Source: Nyssa sinensis
Lineage: Eukaryota; Streptophyta; Magnoliopsida; Cornales; Nyssaceae
Direction: 5' to 3'
Length of the DNA: 64,000 nucleotides
Assembly (NCBI GenBank): GCA_008638375.1
Contig: CM018035.1
Span: forward strand, 22,116,307 to 22,180,306
The first letter of the stretch is position 1. Each line of letters starts with the position of its first letter. Under the pieces are notes generated by a model. The model was not told where the DNA came from. It searched no databases and saw only the letters and a list, made by a program, of their open reading frames with translations. Made by a program: the position numbers and the translations under genes. Below, piece after piece: positions 21,997 to 33,905 of the stretch.

Positions 21997-23114
21997 GAAG
22001 CATTTCATCAAACACATGGTGTATGCCTTAAATAATGCATTATACTTAAAGCAACCATAACTTTTGAATCACAAAACTTTATCTACATGAAGCTAGCATG
22101 TAATCCAATCAATCACACATATAAACATATTACATATTCACAACCTTACCAAATTTTCAAAGATTACAAAATACATAAAGTACCAACACATTGAATAAAT
22201 TATAACTTTCCAACTACAAGACTTTGTCTACATGAACATAAGCTAGAATGCAATGAATTATACATATATTCATATTACATGTTTATCACTTCAACAAATT
22301 CCCAAAGAATACATAGGTACATAAGGTACCAACCCTAGGTTTTCAAAGTAACTATAATTTAGGTGGTTCTCTAATAACAAATAAGTATGTAAGTCATACA
22401 ATTAACATATAAAAACACTCTTAAACTTATCCCTATTCTTTACTTAGCAAAATATCATACCTAAAAGGGTTTTTCTCAACCCTAGGGAGTTGTGCTCGCT
22501 GTGCAATCGAACCAATCGGTAAGAACGTAGCCCTTGATGTGGGGCACAACTTCCTACAAGGAAGCCTTGTGAAATTCCACGCTTAGATATGATTTTTGGA
22601 AAGTAAAAAGTTGGAAGAACCTAGGTTTTCTTCACTTTTCTCTCCATGCATGACCTTTTGCTCATTCCTCAGACCAAATTCAATGATTTTAACACTAAAG
22701 GGTTCTATTTATAGTAAAGGGGTCAAGGGGTGAAAAGACCCTTTTGCCCTTGATGAGTTAAGGACCCCGTTACACTACACCTCGTCCCGAAACGCCTCAA
22801 TTCGACATTCTATTTTAATCAAAGTTCTTAAAATTATTTTAAATGATATTTTTCTAAAAAATTTATTTTCGCCTGCAGGCGGGTGCGGCCAAGTCCACCC
22901 GGGCCACCCAAGATGCCCTTTATGGTCCATTTTTCAAACTATCTCCGATTAGGCTCAAATTCTCAAAAGAGGTGTATTTTAACATTCTAAGCATATTTCT
23001 CTTCTATAGCATACTCAAAATATTCTTCTAAACATGACTTATATCTAAATTATGCATGTGTAGTGCCCTACCAACAAAAATGAAAAATTTATCCTTATTT
23101 TTTAGATCTCTACA
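21997..23114 (-). repeat. Right part of the split solo LTR
   Basis: Aligns with about 40150-41406 of the uninterrupted relative. Shared blocks include CATACCTAAA near 22458, TTTCGCCTG near 22867, and the terminal AAATGAAAAATTT...GATCTCTACA. TATAT follows at 23115. Confidence 0.8.
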
Positions 23115-23939
23115 TATATTCCATTCAGTGTGCATTGGAACAATTGAAAGATAAATCAATTTTTATTGGTTAAATATTGCTATATTTACTTAGTGTTAAA
23201 TTTAACTTCATTGATTTCATGTTTAGAACCTTGGAATGTGTACAAGATGAGATAATTAAGCTGCAAAAATTTTGGATGTTGTTCAGGAGGAGTGGTAAAG
23301 GATTACAATTAGAGTCTACCAAAAGACCTCATGAGGAATATCCAGCGGCATCTTTATTTCAATTTGGTGAGAAGGGTAAATATTTTGGTTTGATTGAAAA
23401 ATTCATTCAATATCAAATTTTCGTATCAACATAAAGAGTAAAATTCATTTGATAAAGCACAAGGAATGAATCAGATTTCAATGTCAATAATACATCCAAA
23501 TTCATATGAAAATCAAAGAAAAATATCAAAATAATAACAATAAGATTTCAATCTCAAGCAAAATATGGTGATATATTTAGGAATTAGTCACTATAAAATC
23601 AGTATAGAGAGAACATACAGACCTAACTCACTTAATCGTTGGAAAAAATTTCGACAATAGTGATCTCTCAATTGTCAAACTACAACTAATGCGATGTCTG
23701 AATTGAGAGGGATCCAATGTGATGTCTAAATCGTCTTCTAGTAATCTGTTAGAGAACTTCGATCAAGAGAGGCATGGAAAGGTAGGAATACTAACAATAA
23801 AAGTGAAATATCAAGCAAAAGATGCTGATATATTATGAGTTAATCACTGTAAAATTGGTATAGAAAGAACATATAAACCTAAATCACTCAATTGCCGAAA
23901 ATAATCATCCAAAGATGAATGCAAGTATGGAATTAATCT
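23115..23939. other. Unassigned AT-rich DNA with a diverged direct repeat
   Basis: Contains an open frame at 23177-23434 whose middle (LECVQDEIIKLQKFWMLFRR) looks protein-like but matches no family I recognise. Two diverged copies of a roughly 90-bp unit (23555-23640 and 23814-23897) share TCAAGCAAAA, GATATAT, AGTCACT/AATCACT and AGAACATA. It may be the eroded 5' part of the copia element that follows, or flanking DNA. Confidence 0.4.
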
Positions 23940-23944
23940 CTAAC

Positions 23945-24692
23945 TTGTCTAAACATGAATTAGTTAAAAGTTTACCCAAAAACCAAATGCATGAAAGATA
24001 GTGTATGTGGAGCTTACCAACTAGAGAAGCAAGTAAAATTCTCTTTCAAAAAGAAGAAGGATATTTCAATAAGTAAACTATTGTAACTATTACATTTAGA
24101 TCTATTTGGACCTGTTAGAGTTGCAAGTCGTAAACATTATGCCTTCGTCATTGTGGATGATTACTCAAGGTACACTTGCGTCTTATTCCTCTCTCACAAA
24201 GATGAGGTACATGAAGTCTTCTCAAAATTATATAGAAAAATTCAAAATAAAAAATGGTACTCTATTAATAATATTAGAAGTGATAGAGGTAAAGAATTTG
24301 ATAATAAAGATATAGAAAACTATTGTGATGAATGCGGAATTGGTCACAAATTCTCAGCTCCTAAAACACCTCAACAAAATAAAGTAGTTGAAAGGAAAAA
24401 TAGATCACTTCAAAAAATGGCTAGAATAACACTTAATGAACGTAACTTACCTAAATACTTTTGGGCTGAAGCAATAAACACTATTTGTTATGTGATAAAT
24501 AAAGTAATTATAAGACCAAAACTTAATAAAACTCCCTACAAACTTTGGAATAGTAAAAATCCAATCATTGATTACTTTCATGTATTTGGATGTAAGTCCT
24601 ATGTCCTAAATGACCAAGAAAATTTAGGAAAGTTTAATGCTAAATCCGATGACGGAATCTTCCTAGGATACTTCAACATAAGCAAAGCGTAT
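23945..24692 (+). pseudogene. copia integrase fragment
   Basis: The sequence opens with HELVKSLPK and then CGAYQLEKQ, where the second zinc-binding Cys of the HHCC finger is replaced by Tyr. A TAA at about 24074 interrupts the frame just before LLHLDLFGP. The core then runs open from there: IVDDYSRYT, SDRGKEFDN and TPQQNKVVERKNRSLQKMAR give the Asp, Asp and Glu of the DDE triad. It ends DGIFLGYFNISKAY at 24692, cut mid-domain by the solo LTR. Reading resumes at 29775 with KIFNKKI, as expected for copia integrase. Confidence 0.9.
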
Positions 24693-25404
24693 TGTCATAA
24701 CCCGGAACCCACTTTATGCAGATTAGAAGCTGGTGACTGACACTGTCACTTAGACAGGTTGTACAAATCAAATGAATTGCACCAAAGAGTGATAAAAAAA
24801 AAATCTTTTATGTATCAAGGGCAGAAGTTACACATATGCAACTCATTTGATAACAAATCAAACTTTAACAATCATCAATAAGATTACCTCCAAGTATAAT
24901 TTTCATCATCATAAATCATCATTCAAGTCTAATATTATTTTTAGTGTCACTATGTCACAATATCTAACATTAAAATCAATCTTACAAGCTATATATTCAA
25001 ATTATAACTTGCAACTATACATCATCAACATTACCCACAAGCACATCACTAGCTCCACTAGTCGCCATCATTGCATTTCCTTCCATATTGTATTACCTGA
25101 AAAATTGTTATAATTCTGAGATGAGCTAACTTAGCTCAGTAAGTAAATCCTTCATCCTGCCATGGGTTAAACAAAATTGTATAACAAGAGAGTAATCATA
25201 GGATTTCAAGCTTAAAGGAATCGACCATCAGGCCAGAGTAACACAGTTTCATAAAGAGTTCACAAATGTGATAACAATGACTAAGAAAGTCAATAAGCAC
25301 AAATCTATCAGCATATATTGTTTAGCTTCCCAAATTAAGGGATTCAAATTGAATACAAAGATAAGCCTCATTGATGTATTTATCATCCAAATGTAACATC
25401 ACCA

Positions 25405-26100
25405 AGTCAACAAATGGTGTGGGGTCGAACATATAGAATCCTGGGTCAAATGGATATACAAATCTGGGTCCAATGAATATACAAATCTGAGTCAAATAGA
25501 TATAAGAGTCTGGGTCAACTAGATATAAGAATCCAAGTCATAAAAATCTGAGTTAATAGGTCAACAATCATAATGCAAAATCGAACATATAGAATATTGA
25601 GTCAAATGGATATACAAATCTGAGTCAAAATAGATATAAGAGTCTGAGTAAAATAGATAAAAGAATCTGAGTCTAATAGATCAACAATCATAGTGCGAAA
25701 TCAAACATATGGAATACTGAGTCAAATGGATATACAAATCTGAGTCAAATAGACATAAGGGTCTGAATCAAATAGATATAAGAATCTGAGTCTAATAGAT
25801 CAACAATCATAGTGTGAAATCAAACATACGGAATACTGAGTCAAATGCATATACAAATCTGAGTCAAATATATATAAGAATCTAAGTCTAATAGATCAAC
25901 AATCATAGTGCAAAATCAAACATATGGATTACTGAGTCAAATGGATATACAAATCTGAGTCGAATAGATATAAGAACCTAAGTCAAATAGATATAAGAAT
26001 ATGAGTCAATAGATCAACAATCATAGTGTGAAATCAAACATACGGAATACTGAGTCAAATGGATATACAAATCTAGGTCAAATAAATGAACATAACACGT
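25405..26100. repeat. Minisatellite, about 118-bp unit with about 24-bp subunits
   Basis: CAACAATCATA begins units near 25562, 25681, 25800, 25897 and 26014. Each unit holds GAATACTGAGTCAAATGGAT and several GAGTCAAATAGATATAAGAA subunits. Spacings are about 119, 119, 97 and 117 bp, so one unit has lost a subunit. Confidence 0.85.
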
Positions 26101-27204
26101 TTAACTGCCCAAGTCAAAGGAGTTCAATCGAATACAAAGATAATCATCAAGGGCGTATTTTACATCTGACGGTAACGTTATCAAATTAACAAAGGGTGTG
26201 GAATCAAACATATAAAAATTGATTCAAATAGATGTTATCAACAAATAAGGTCCGACTACCCTCAAACAGCACTCATCCAGGTTCATCACTCATCTCTGGG
26301 TTCCCCTTAATGGCACAAAGAGCTCTTATCAAATCATGTCCACATCGAGATTATGTGTTGGATATCATTCCCAAACACTGACCCATAGTTCATCAGCATT
26401 ACAAAATAGGCGTTATAACAAGCACAATCCCGATAGTCACAGATAGCGTCATTAGAAAAATGATTCCACAAGGTATGTACATATACATAGGTTACAAATG
26501 TCTGCCACAAAATGGATCACAATAATCACAAAGATAAGATAAAACCAAGGAGACAATGACTCATAGATATTCACAATCAATAGAATCTCAACATGTCACA
26601 AGTTCCACAACATGGAAATCACAGTGAACAATAGGTCATGGACTCAAAACAATTTATTGATGCATAATTTCAAGAAATAAGGATTGGCAATCATCCAAGT
26701 AAGCCACATTAGTAGAGCAGAAATCCACATATTAGGGTTCGAGTTTACTTACATTGGGTTCTTAGCATTGCATTCCCATACTGGTACCATAGTAGCTATC
26801 CCATATCTTTTTTTCAATTTTTCATCGTTTGGTGATCCTATAATCATGGATTAAAAATACATCGTATATTAAATTAGTATTCATTCTAATTCCAAGCATC
26901 TTTATTCAGTATTTTAAGTTCTTTTGAACTTAGTCAAGTTTATTAAGAGACTCTCAAATTTCCTATTTAAGGTTCTTGATGCTTTATGGCTTGTTTGGCC
27001 CTTCAAGGGCAAAATGGTAATTTATACTTTTAATATCCCATATTTCTCCATACACAATTTACGTATTCGGACTTCATTTTTTAGTCTAGTTGGTCCTTAT
27101 AACATTTACCTAGACCTTTTAATTTCATTTATATACTTCTGGTAACTTCATTAAGTCTTAAGGACGTATTCATCATTTTTTTAGTTTGTTATCGGGTCTT
27201 ATTT

Positions 27205-27700
27205 TTCTTAAGAGGACGTTACCGTCAAGTCTGAAATATCGAAAATAACTAGTTTAGGCTTTTACGGATATTAATTTTGCATATATGTGACTTACATTAA
27301 GCCTAGGGGCATTTTTATAATTTTACACTTTTACGTCACATTTTTGGTACTTTGTTTGTTAAAATGGACTCCACCGTTGAGTCTGGAATGTCGAAGAAAG
27401 TCAGAATATGTCATCTCTGACATTCAACTGGCTTTTGGATTACTAAGGAAAAAATAGTAATTATGACATTTCACGTATCTATATTTTCAAGACTTTGTTT
27501 CATAAAATAGATCTCGCCGTTGGGTCCAAGATGCCCCAAAATGCTAAGGTATGTATTTTCATAGTCATCGGAGTTTAATTAATAGCTTAATTGATCATTA
27601 GGACATAACTGTAATTTGTTTAGTTTGCCCGTTCATATTTTTTGAGATCTAATTTCATAAATCAAACTCTGTCATTGAGCCTGGACTGCCCAAAAACATT
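27205..27700 (-). repeat. Four copies of an LTR motif at about 150-bp spacing
   Basis: ACCGTCAAGTCTG (27221), ACCGTTGAGTCTGG (27373), GCCGTTGGGTCCAAG (27516) and GTCATTGAGCCTGG (27671) are spaced 152, 143 and 155 bp. On the minus strand they read like the GGTGAGGTCC motif of the plus-strand LTRs. Confidence 0.6.
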
Positions 27701-29109
27701 GGGTTAGACTCTTCTTCCATTTTAATTGGCCTTCATTTGGCATATTTTTTGCCTAAAGGCTTTTTGGTCATTTTTCTTATAATTAAAAGAATTTAAAATT
27801 AATTTTTAATTAATTTCCTTGGCCATGATTAACAGAAACATTTGGGGGTAAAAACTTAATTTCAAAAACCTTTTTAAAAAAACCATCTGGTTCGGTCCCA
27901 ATGCAAGTGAATCGGTTCCATTAAGTTAAGAACCAAATGGTTCAGTTCGGATCACCGCGTCATGCTAACATCAGCATGACATCAGTCCTTTTTATTATTA
28001 TTATTATTTATTCTTAAGGTCAAAATGACGCCATTTCAATTAAGCCCAAACCTATTCAAACATTCGGTCAGGACCCAACCTGCACAGTATACTTCTTCTT
28101 TGTTTTGTCGGTGAGGGTTCCGATCACCTTTTTTGGCACCAGCGATCTCCGATGACGAGGCCAACGGTGTTTGAATCTATTTTTCATGGGCATTTCATAT
28201 CCAAGGTCAAAAATTAATTTATATCGGTTTAAGGCCGTCAAGCAATGGGTTATAGTGGCTTCTCCGGCGAAGCCCAATTTTCGATGAGTATTTCATCTTC
28301 TATGTTGACACTTTTTGGTAATTGTTTTTGCTCCATTTCACCTCTATTCGACTTCTGGGACCTCAGGGAATCAATCCTCATTCCTAAAACTAAACAAACC
28401 AATCTCAAACTCATGTTTTCAAATCCTCTCTCTTGGACTATGATTTGCTCTTTCCCACTGGTTTCTTGACCATTTTAATGGTTCAAACTGTTTTAGCTTC
28501 CCTTTTTAATGCTCTATCGAGCCATGTAATTATATCTAAGCTTTATTCAAGTTGGGTTAAAAACCCAACTTTTCATGATTTCGGGTGTGGGGTTTTCTTA
28601 GGGTTTTTTAGCTCAACTCCTCCATTTTCTTTCCATTTTCATTTATTTTCAATTCTAAACACATGCATGCATCATAAACTCATAAAAAATTGAGGTTTAA
28701 AGAGAAAATCTTTGAGGATAAAGAAAATACCATTTACATCAATGGTAGTTTGATCCTATTGTTTGATCTCTACCTTGCGTCCCAAACAAACCTGAAACCC
28801 TCCTATGGTCCTTACTAACCTTGCATGTGTCTCAGCTTCCCTTTTCTTTTTCTTCTTCTTCTCCTTCCTTCCCTTTCTTTTTCTCTCTAATTTCCCTCAT
28901 TTCTCTTTATCGATTTCCTCTTTCTCTCTAGCCGATACAATGCACACACATATACACACGAGTCTGATTTTGAGAGAATGCACAACATTCATCTGTATTT
29001 TGTACTCACGAGAGTGGTTGCATGTATTTTGATTGGCTAAGGCTTTGGTCCAATGGGGTGATGACAACTCAGGTTTTGTATGCAGCCATATATACATATT
29101 ATTGTGTAT

Positions 29110-29260
29110 ATATATTTTAAGTGGGTTTCATAGCATTATAATGTTGCAGCTTAGTTGGCATTCTTTTTAGAAACTTATCATTTTCTTACACAAGGTGCAA
29201 GGTTCCAAACTTAGTGGGATCATTTTGGCCCTTTTTGTCCTTCTATTTTTGTTTTACATA
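29110..29260 (+). repeat. tRNA-like segment, possible SINE relic
   Basis: GCAGCTTAGTTGGCATTC (A-box-like) is followed by GGTGCAAGGTTCCAAACTT (B-box-like) about 50 bp downstream. It is weak, and no cloverleaf could be drawn by eye. Confidence 0.25.
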
Positions 29261-29774
29261 TGCACCATATTGCATTTTATTATATTTCATAAACTCCCAA
29301 ACTTTACATTTTAAATCTCATAGAAGTCTCTTAAAATTTTTGCAAGGCTTCTTGATTAAGCATACTTCATCTATGTATTACTAGTCTTGCCTTGGTGTGT
29401 TTTATTATACTTTAATTATTCCCAAATGTCCTATTATAATTTTTGAGATAATCTTGATTAAACACACCTTATTCATGTATCACACCAGTCTTGCTTGAAT
29501 GCGCTTTGTGCACTACTTTTCGAAGATTATTCGTGTGTTAATCTTTGATTAACACTAATGAGAATTTGCTATTAAGTTATGACCGTTATCATTAAATCAC
29601 TTTCTTAAAATTGATTATCTCTGATTCGTAGTTAATCGCTCTCATTTATACATTCGTCTCTATATTCATAGACTATCAACCTTAAGTAGAATTATCCATG
29701 ATTATTTAGCAAATTATCCTATGATAATCATCATTATCCTTAATTACCCTGCTTAACTGGGTCAGGGTGTTACA

Positions 29775-31661
29775 AATAAAATCTTTAACAAAAAAATTCT
29801 AACCTTAGAAGAATCCATACATGTTGTGTTTGATGAATCTTATCGTCACACATCAAAAAAGAATGGCGATGATGATGATGTATAAAATGAATCAAATACA
29901 AATAAACTACTTCAAGACAAGAATAAAAATCATCAATATCTTGAAGATGAAAAAGAATAAAAAGAAGATGAAATAGAAAATGAAGTAGTAACTCAAGATG
30001 TTGGATTAGAACCCTCCAAAAAATGGAAGTTTGTAAAAGATCACCCTAAAGACGAAATCATTGGTAAACTAACTCAAAGTGTTGCTACTAGAGTATTATT
30101 GAGAAATGAATGCAACAATCTAGTATTTCTATCTCAAATTGAACCCAAAAACATTCAAGAATCGAAAAATGATGAATCTTGGATATTAGTTATACAAGAA
30201 GAGTTAAATCAATTCAAAAGAAACAACGTTTTGAACTTAGTTCCTAGACCTAGAGAACAAAGTTTAATTGGAAACAAGAAAGATGAAGAAGGGAACATAA
30301 CTAGAAACAAAGCTAGATTAGTAGCCCAAAGATACAACCTAGAAGAGGGCATTGATTATGAAGAGACTTTTGCCTTAGTTACTAGATTAGAAGTTATAAG
30401 AATGTTACATGCCTTTACATACCATAAAAGGTTTAAGCTCTATCAAATGGATATGAAAAGTGCATTCTTAAATGAATTTATCTCTGAGGAATTATATGTT
30501 GAACAACCTCCCAAATTCGAAAATCATGAAAAGTCAAACCATGTATACAAATTAGTTAAGACTTTATATGGTTTAAAGCAAGCTCCTAGAGCTTGGTATG
30601 AAAAACTTAGTAGATTCCTCACTAAAAATGAATTTACTAGAGGAAAAATATATACTACTTTGTTTATTAAAACAAAAGGAAAAGAAATGCTCACTATGCA
30701 AATATATGTGGATGACATTATATTGGGCTCAACAAATGAAGATCTATACAAGGACTTTGTTGAGTGCATGCAAGATGAATTTGAAATGAGCATGTTAGAA
30801 GAATTAAATTTCTCCTTAGGATTACAAATAAAATAATCAAAAGAATGAACATTTATTTATCAATCTAAGTTTGTTAAAGAACTATTTAAAAGATTTGGAA
30901 TGGAATAAATGAAACCCTTTAATACTCCCATGAGTGTTGCTACCAAACTTGAGAAAAATGATAAAGAAAATAATTTTGACATTAAGAAAAATAGAAGAAT
31001 GATTGAAAGTCTCTTGTATCTCATGGCATGTAGACCTGATATTATGTTTAGTGTATGCTTGTGTGAAAATTTCAATCTTGCCCTAAAGAATCGCACCTAA
31101 GAGCTGTAAAAATAATTTTTAGATACTTACTAGGAACAATCAATATAGGGCTATTCTATCCTAAAAACACCTCATTTGATATATTAAGTTATTTGGATGC
31201 TGATTTTGCTAGTTACAGAATTGATAGAAAAAGCACAAGTGAAACTTGTCATTTTTTGTAAAATTCCCTTGTATCTTGGTTTAGCAAAAAGTAAGTTTCA
31301 ATAGCTTTATCCATGGCCAAAGCAGAATATGTGTTAGCCGGAAGTTGTTGTGCTTAGACTCTATACGTGAAGTAATAACTTCAAGACTTTAAGCTTAATT
31401 ATGATGTAATTACCATTAAGTATGATAACACCAGTGCAATCAACATAAGCAAAAATCCAATCCAACACTCTAGAACTAAACACATAAAGATTAGACATCA
31501 TTTCCTTAGAGATCATGTGCAAAATGGTTATGTAATCCTTGAATTCATTGATACAAACCATCAATTAACGGATATATTCACCAAACCACTCCAAGATGAG
31601 AGATTCTGCTTTATTAGAAGAAAACTAGGAATGCTTGACCCAAAAGATTTGAGTAGCTAAG
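29775..31661 (+). pseudogene. copia integrase C-terminus, reverse transcriptase and RNase H
   Basis: Continues from the integrase: KILTLEESIHVVFDES, then TAA near 29881 and 29959. RT is the longest intact part (30099-30835): KARLVAQRYNLEEGIDYEE, YQMDMKSAFLNE, LYGLKQAPRAWYEKL and the catalytic YVDDIILGST. A TAA at 30833 and others break the connection domain (KPFNTPMS, RRMIESLLYL). The RNase H end is recognisable as DADFAS, DRKSTSETCHFL, MAKAEY, RTKHIKIRHHFLRDHV and LTDIFTKPL, with several stops. YVDD is intact, but the polyprotein as a whole is dead. Confidence 0.9.
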
Positions 31662-32070
31662 TGATAGAAATCACCTTTGCTCAAATCAATCAACTGCTTT
31701 TACAAACCAGTCGACTGATGGTTGAAGCAGTCGCCCATAAGATCTACTGAAGCCATAAGAACAAATGAAAAATAGGCTACTAGTCAAATCAGTCAACCAA
31801 CCAGTCGACTGATGGTTGAACCAATCGACTGAATAGATAAACTAATCGACTAATCAAGGATTTTAGAAAGAGGGTTTTTAAGCACTAGTTAAAATAGTTG
31901 ACTACCCCAAAACTAAGGCAAAATCGGTCAATTGATTTGGTCAAATCTATAAATATTGAACAGTTTTCAAAATATTTTACATTCGCGCTCTTGAGACTCT
32001 TCGAATTCTTTCTCTTTTAAACCTCTCGAAACCATCCACATTCTTTCCCGAACTTTTCAATCTCTCTTTC
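31662..32070. repeat. Linker rich in CAGTCGACTG palindromes
   Basis: The region between RNase H and the post-pol ORF carries ACCAGTCGACTGATGGTTGA at about 31706 and again at 31800, plus diverged copies (AATCGACTGA, CAGTCGCC). CAGTCGACTG is a perfect 10-bp palindrome. The same motif is scattered through this element's LTRs. Confidence 0.6.
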
Positions 32071-33824
32071 ATGGCTCCCTAAACCCAAAAATCAACTTCC
32101 AAATCTGTAATACCCTGACCCAAATTTTAACCGGGTGAACCATGTGAACCGAGCCGTTAAAGCTTTTTGGTTTAATATTGAATAAACGGATGAGTCAGAA
32201 TCTTAATAGTTGGAAGTACGGGTCATGCCCAAGCGATGCCCAAGCAAATCACGAACGGATATTGGAATATAAAAATAATAATAATAATAAGATAATAATA
32301 ATAAAAATACAAATGAAATAAAAATAAAAGAAAAAGGAAAAATAAAATAAATAAATAAAAATCATGATGTGGCATATGGATAAATATATATATATATGTA
32401 TATATATGTAGAAGTGTAGATGTATATACATATATATATATATTAAATACATAAGGGGAGGGGTTACAACCGAAAAAAAAAAAAAGAACTGAAGGGGCGG
32501 TGGTTACGGTGTAAGAGAGAAAAAGAATGCGAGAAATAAAAAGGGGGGTGGTTCGCATGCCAAGCGTTAGGAAATGGGACTCTTAGGTGGGTTGTTCTCA
32601 GTCAGAGAGAGAACCCGAATGACATCTCGTTGGATAGATTCAGAAATCGCCCAAATTGTTGAATTGCACAAGGATGATAGAGGGGTTTTGTGATGTGGGA
32701 CGACCAAGGAAGCGAAAGAATTGTTGCAGCAGAGGAGGTTCTGTCTGCTCTGGTATGGGTGTTCAGATATGGGCTGTTCAATGTATAATCGCCCTGGTAA
32801 TGGTTGACATCAGGTGGATTGGGGGGCAGTCTTTAAAAGGAGGAAGCATGCGTTAAAACCAGAAGGGGAAGAAAAAAAAAAAACGTTAAGGCTGTTGAAG
32901 GGGGTGCGGAACAAGGAGATTAAAGAAAGAGAGAGTGACAGGGTGAGAGAGAGAGAGAGAGAGTTTTCTCTAGCCCTCTCTAGATTACCACCAATAGTGG
33001 CAGCCACCGCCACCATCAAAACTCCACCCCCACAGCATCGTGCACTGTCAACAAACTCCAACAGTCCCGTACCGTAAATACCACCAACACCGTTCAGATC
33101 TGAGGCGTTAAAGCTTCAACAGCACCTGCAAACTACCCAAATCCATGGCCGGATTCCCCAACTAGACAACTGTTCGTTCCAAACGGATCAGTGACCCCAC
33201 CACCACCACGAACGGCAGAACTGCCGCGATCTAGTTGGTTGTGCATCTATCCACTGGGTTAACCCATGATGCGATTGCGCCATCCTCGATATGGTGTGGA
33301 GATGTTTTTTTTCCATGGAAGCTGATGATCCACTAAAGAAGAAACGGGATGCTGAGAGGCTATCAAGGTTAGAGGAAAAATGAACCACCGTAAGCCAGGA
33401 ACCGAATCAGGTTTGTGTAATGGATCATTTTCAAGTTGTTTTAAATTTTGAGCACAAGTATAGATTGATTTTAGAATCTTGTTTAGCATGGAAATTGGTT
33501 GATATTGAAATTTGAATAAAGAAAAAAAAAAAAAAAAAAAGGAACCAGAACTGAGATGGGAAACGACATTTACACAAAAAAAAAAAATTTGGGTTGTGTA
33601 ATTCTGATGATGTTTTTGTGATTTTATTTGGGCCAAACCGGGTCGGGTCCGACCCGACCCGACCCACCCATTCAGATGACTGCCCAACAGTATTATTTTA
33701 TGGGTAAATTTTTAATTTGAGTTTGGAAAGTGTTTGGTTAAAAAGGAGAAGCTATCCAATGGTTGGGTTATAACTATATACAGGAAATGAAAAACAGACA
33801 AAAAAAATTGTCACATGGGTTGTT

Positions 33825-33905
33825 TGCCCTGTGACTTGAACCCATGATGATGGGTCAATGGTTGGAACACTAACCACTATACCACTAAGACACATGTGAT
33901 TTATT
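33825..33905 (-). repeat. tRNA-like segment, possible SINE head
   Basis: On the minus strand, TAGTGGTATAGTGGTTAGTG (A-box-like, about 33870-33889) is followed by GGGTTCAAGTCAC (B-box-like, about 33835-33847). It looks tRNA-derived but lacks matching stems at both ends, so I do not call a tRNA gene. Confidence 0.4.

Larger units (their letters stand above)
6730..23114 (-). mobile_element. Solo LTR, gypsy, TSD TATAT, split by a nested chromovirus
   Basis: The outermost layer of a three-level nest. The left end TGTCACGCCCCGG at 6730 is preceded by TATAT (6725-6729). The right end GATCTCTACA at 23114 is followed by TATAT (23115-23119). The two pieces, 6730-8092 and 21997-23114, correspond in order to the left and right parts of the uninterrupted minus-strand LTR at 38227-41406. 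They share GGCGTGGCATGTGC near the break and the CACCCGGGCCACCC and CCTACCAACAAAAATGAAAA blocks near the right end. Everything between is the inserted Tekay-like element. A few hundred bp of this LTR are missing at the left junction. Confidence 0.85.
24693..29774 (-). mobile_element. Solo LTR-like insertion, about 5.1 kb, in copia integrase
   Basis: The left end TGTCATAACCCGGAACCCAC and right end GGGTCAGGGTGTTACA are TG...CA. On the minus strand it begins TGTAACACCCTGACCC, close to the start of the plus-strand LTR at 32106 (TGTAATACCCTGACCC). It interrupts copia integrase between ISKAY and KIFNKK. The flanks are CGTAT and AATAA, so no perfect TSD survives. The interior holds a 118-bp minisatellite (25405-26100), a repeated GTTGAGTCTGG motif (27221-27671) and pyrimidine-rich DNA near 28840-28930. 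No gag or pol is seen. An unrecognised smaller insertion inside it cannot be excluded. Confidence 0.7.

Noticed and set aside
23177..23434. Considered as a host exon because of its protein-like composition
   Set aside because: No family recognised, no matching exons nearby, and it sits between two retroelements. Left as unassigned.
25405..26100. Regular repeats considered as a CRISPR-like array
   Set aside because: There are no unique spacers, the subunits are nested and variable, and the context is a plant LTR. It is a minisatellite.
33825..33905. Considered as a functional tRNA gene on the minus strand
   Set aside because: A and B boxes are present, but acceptor and anticodon stems do not pair by eye.
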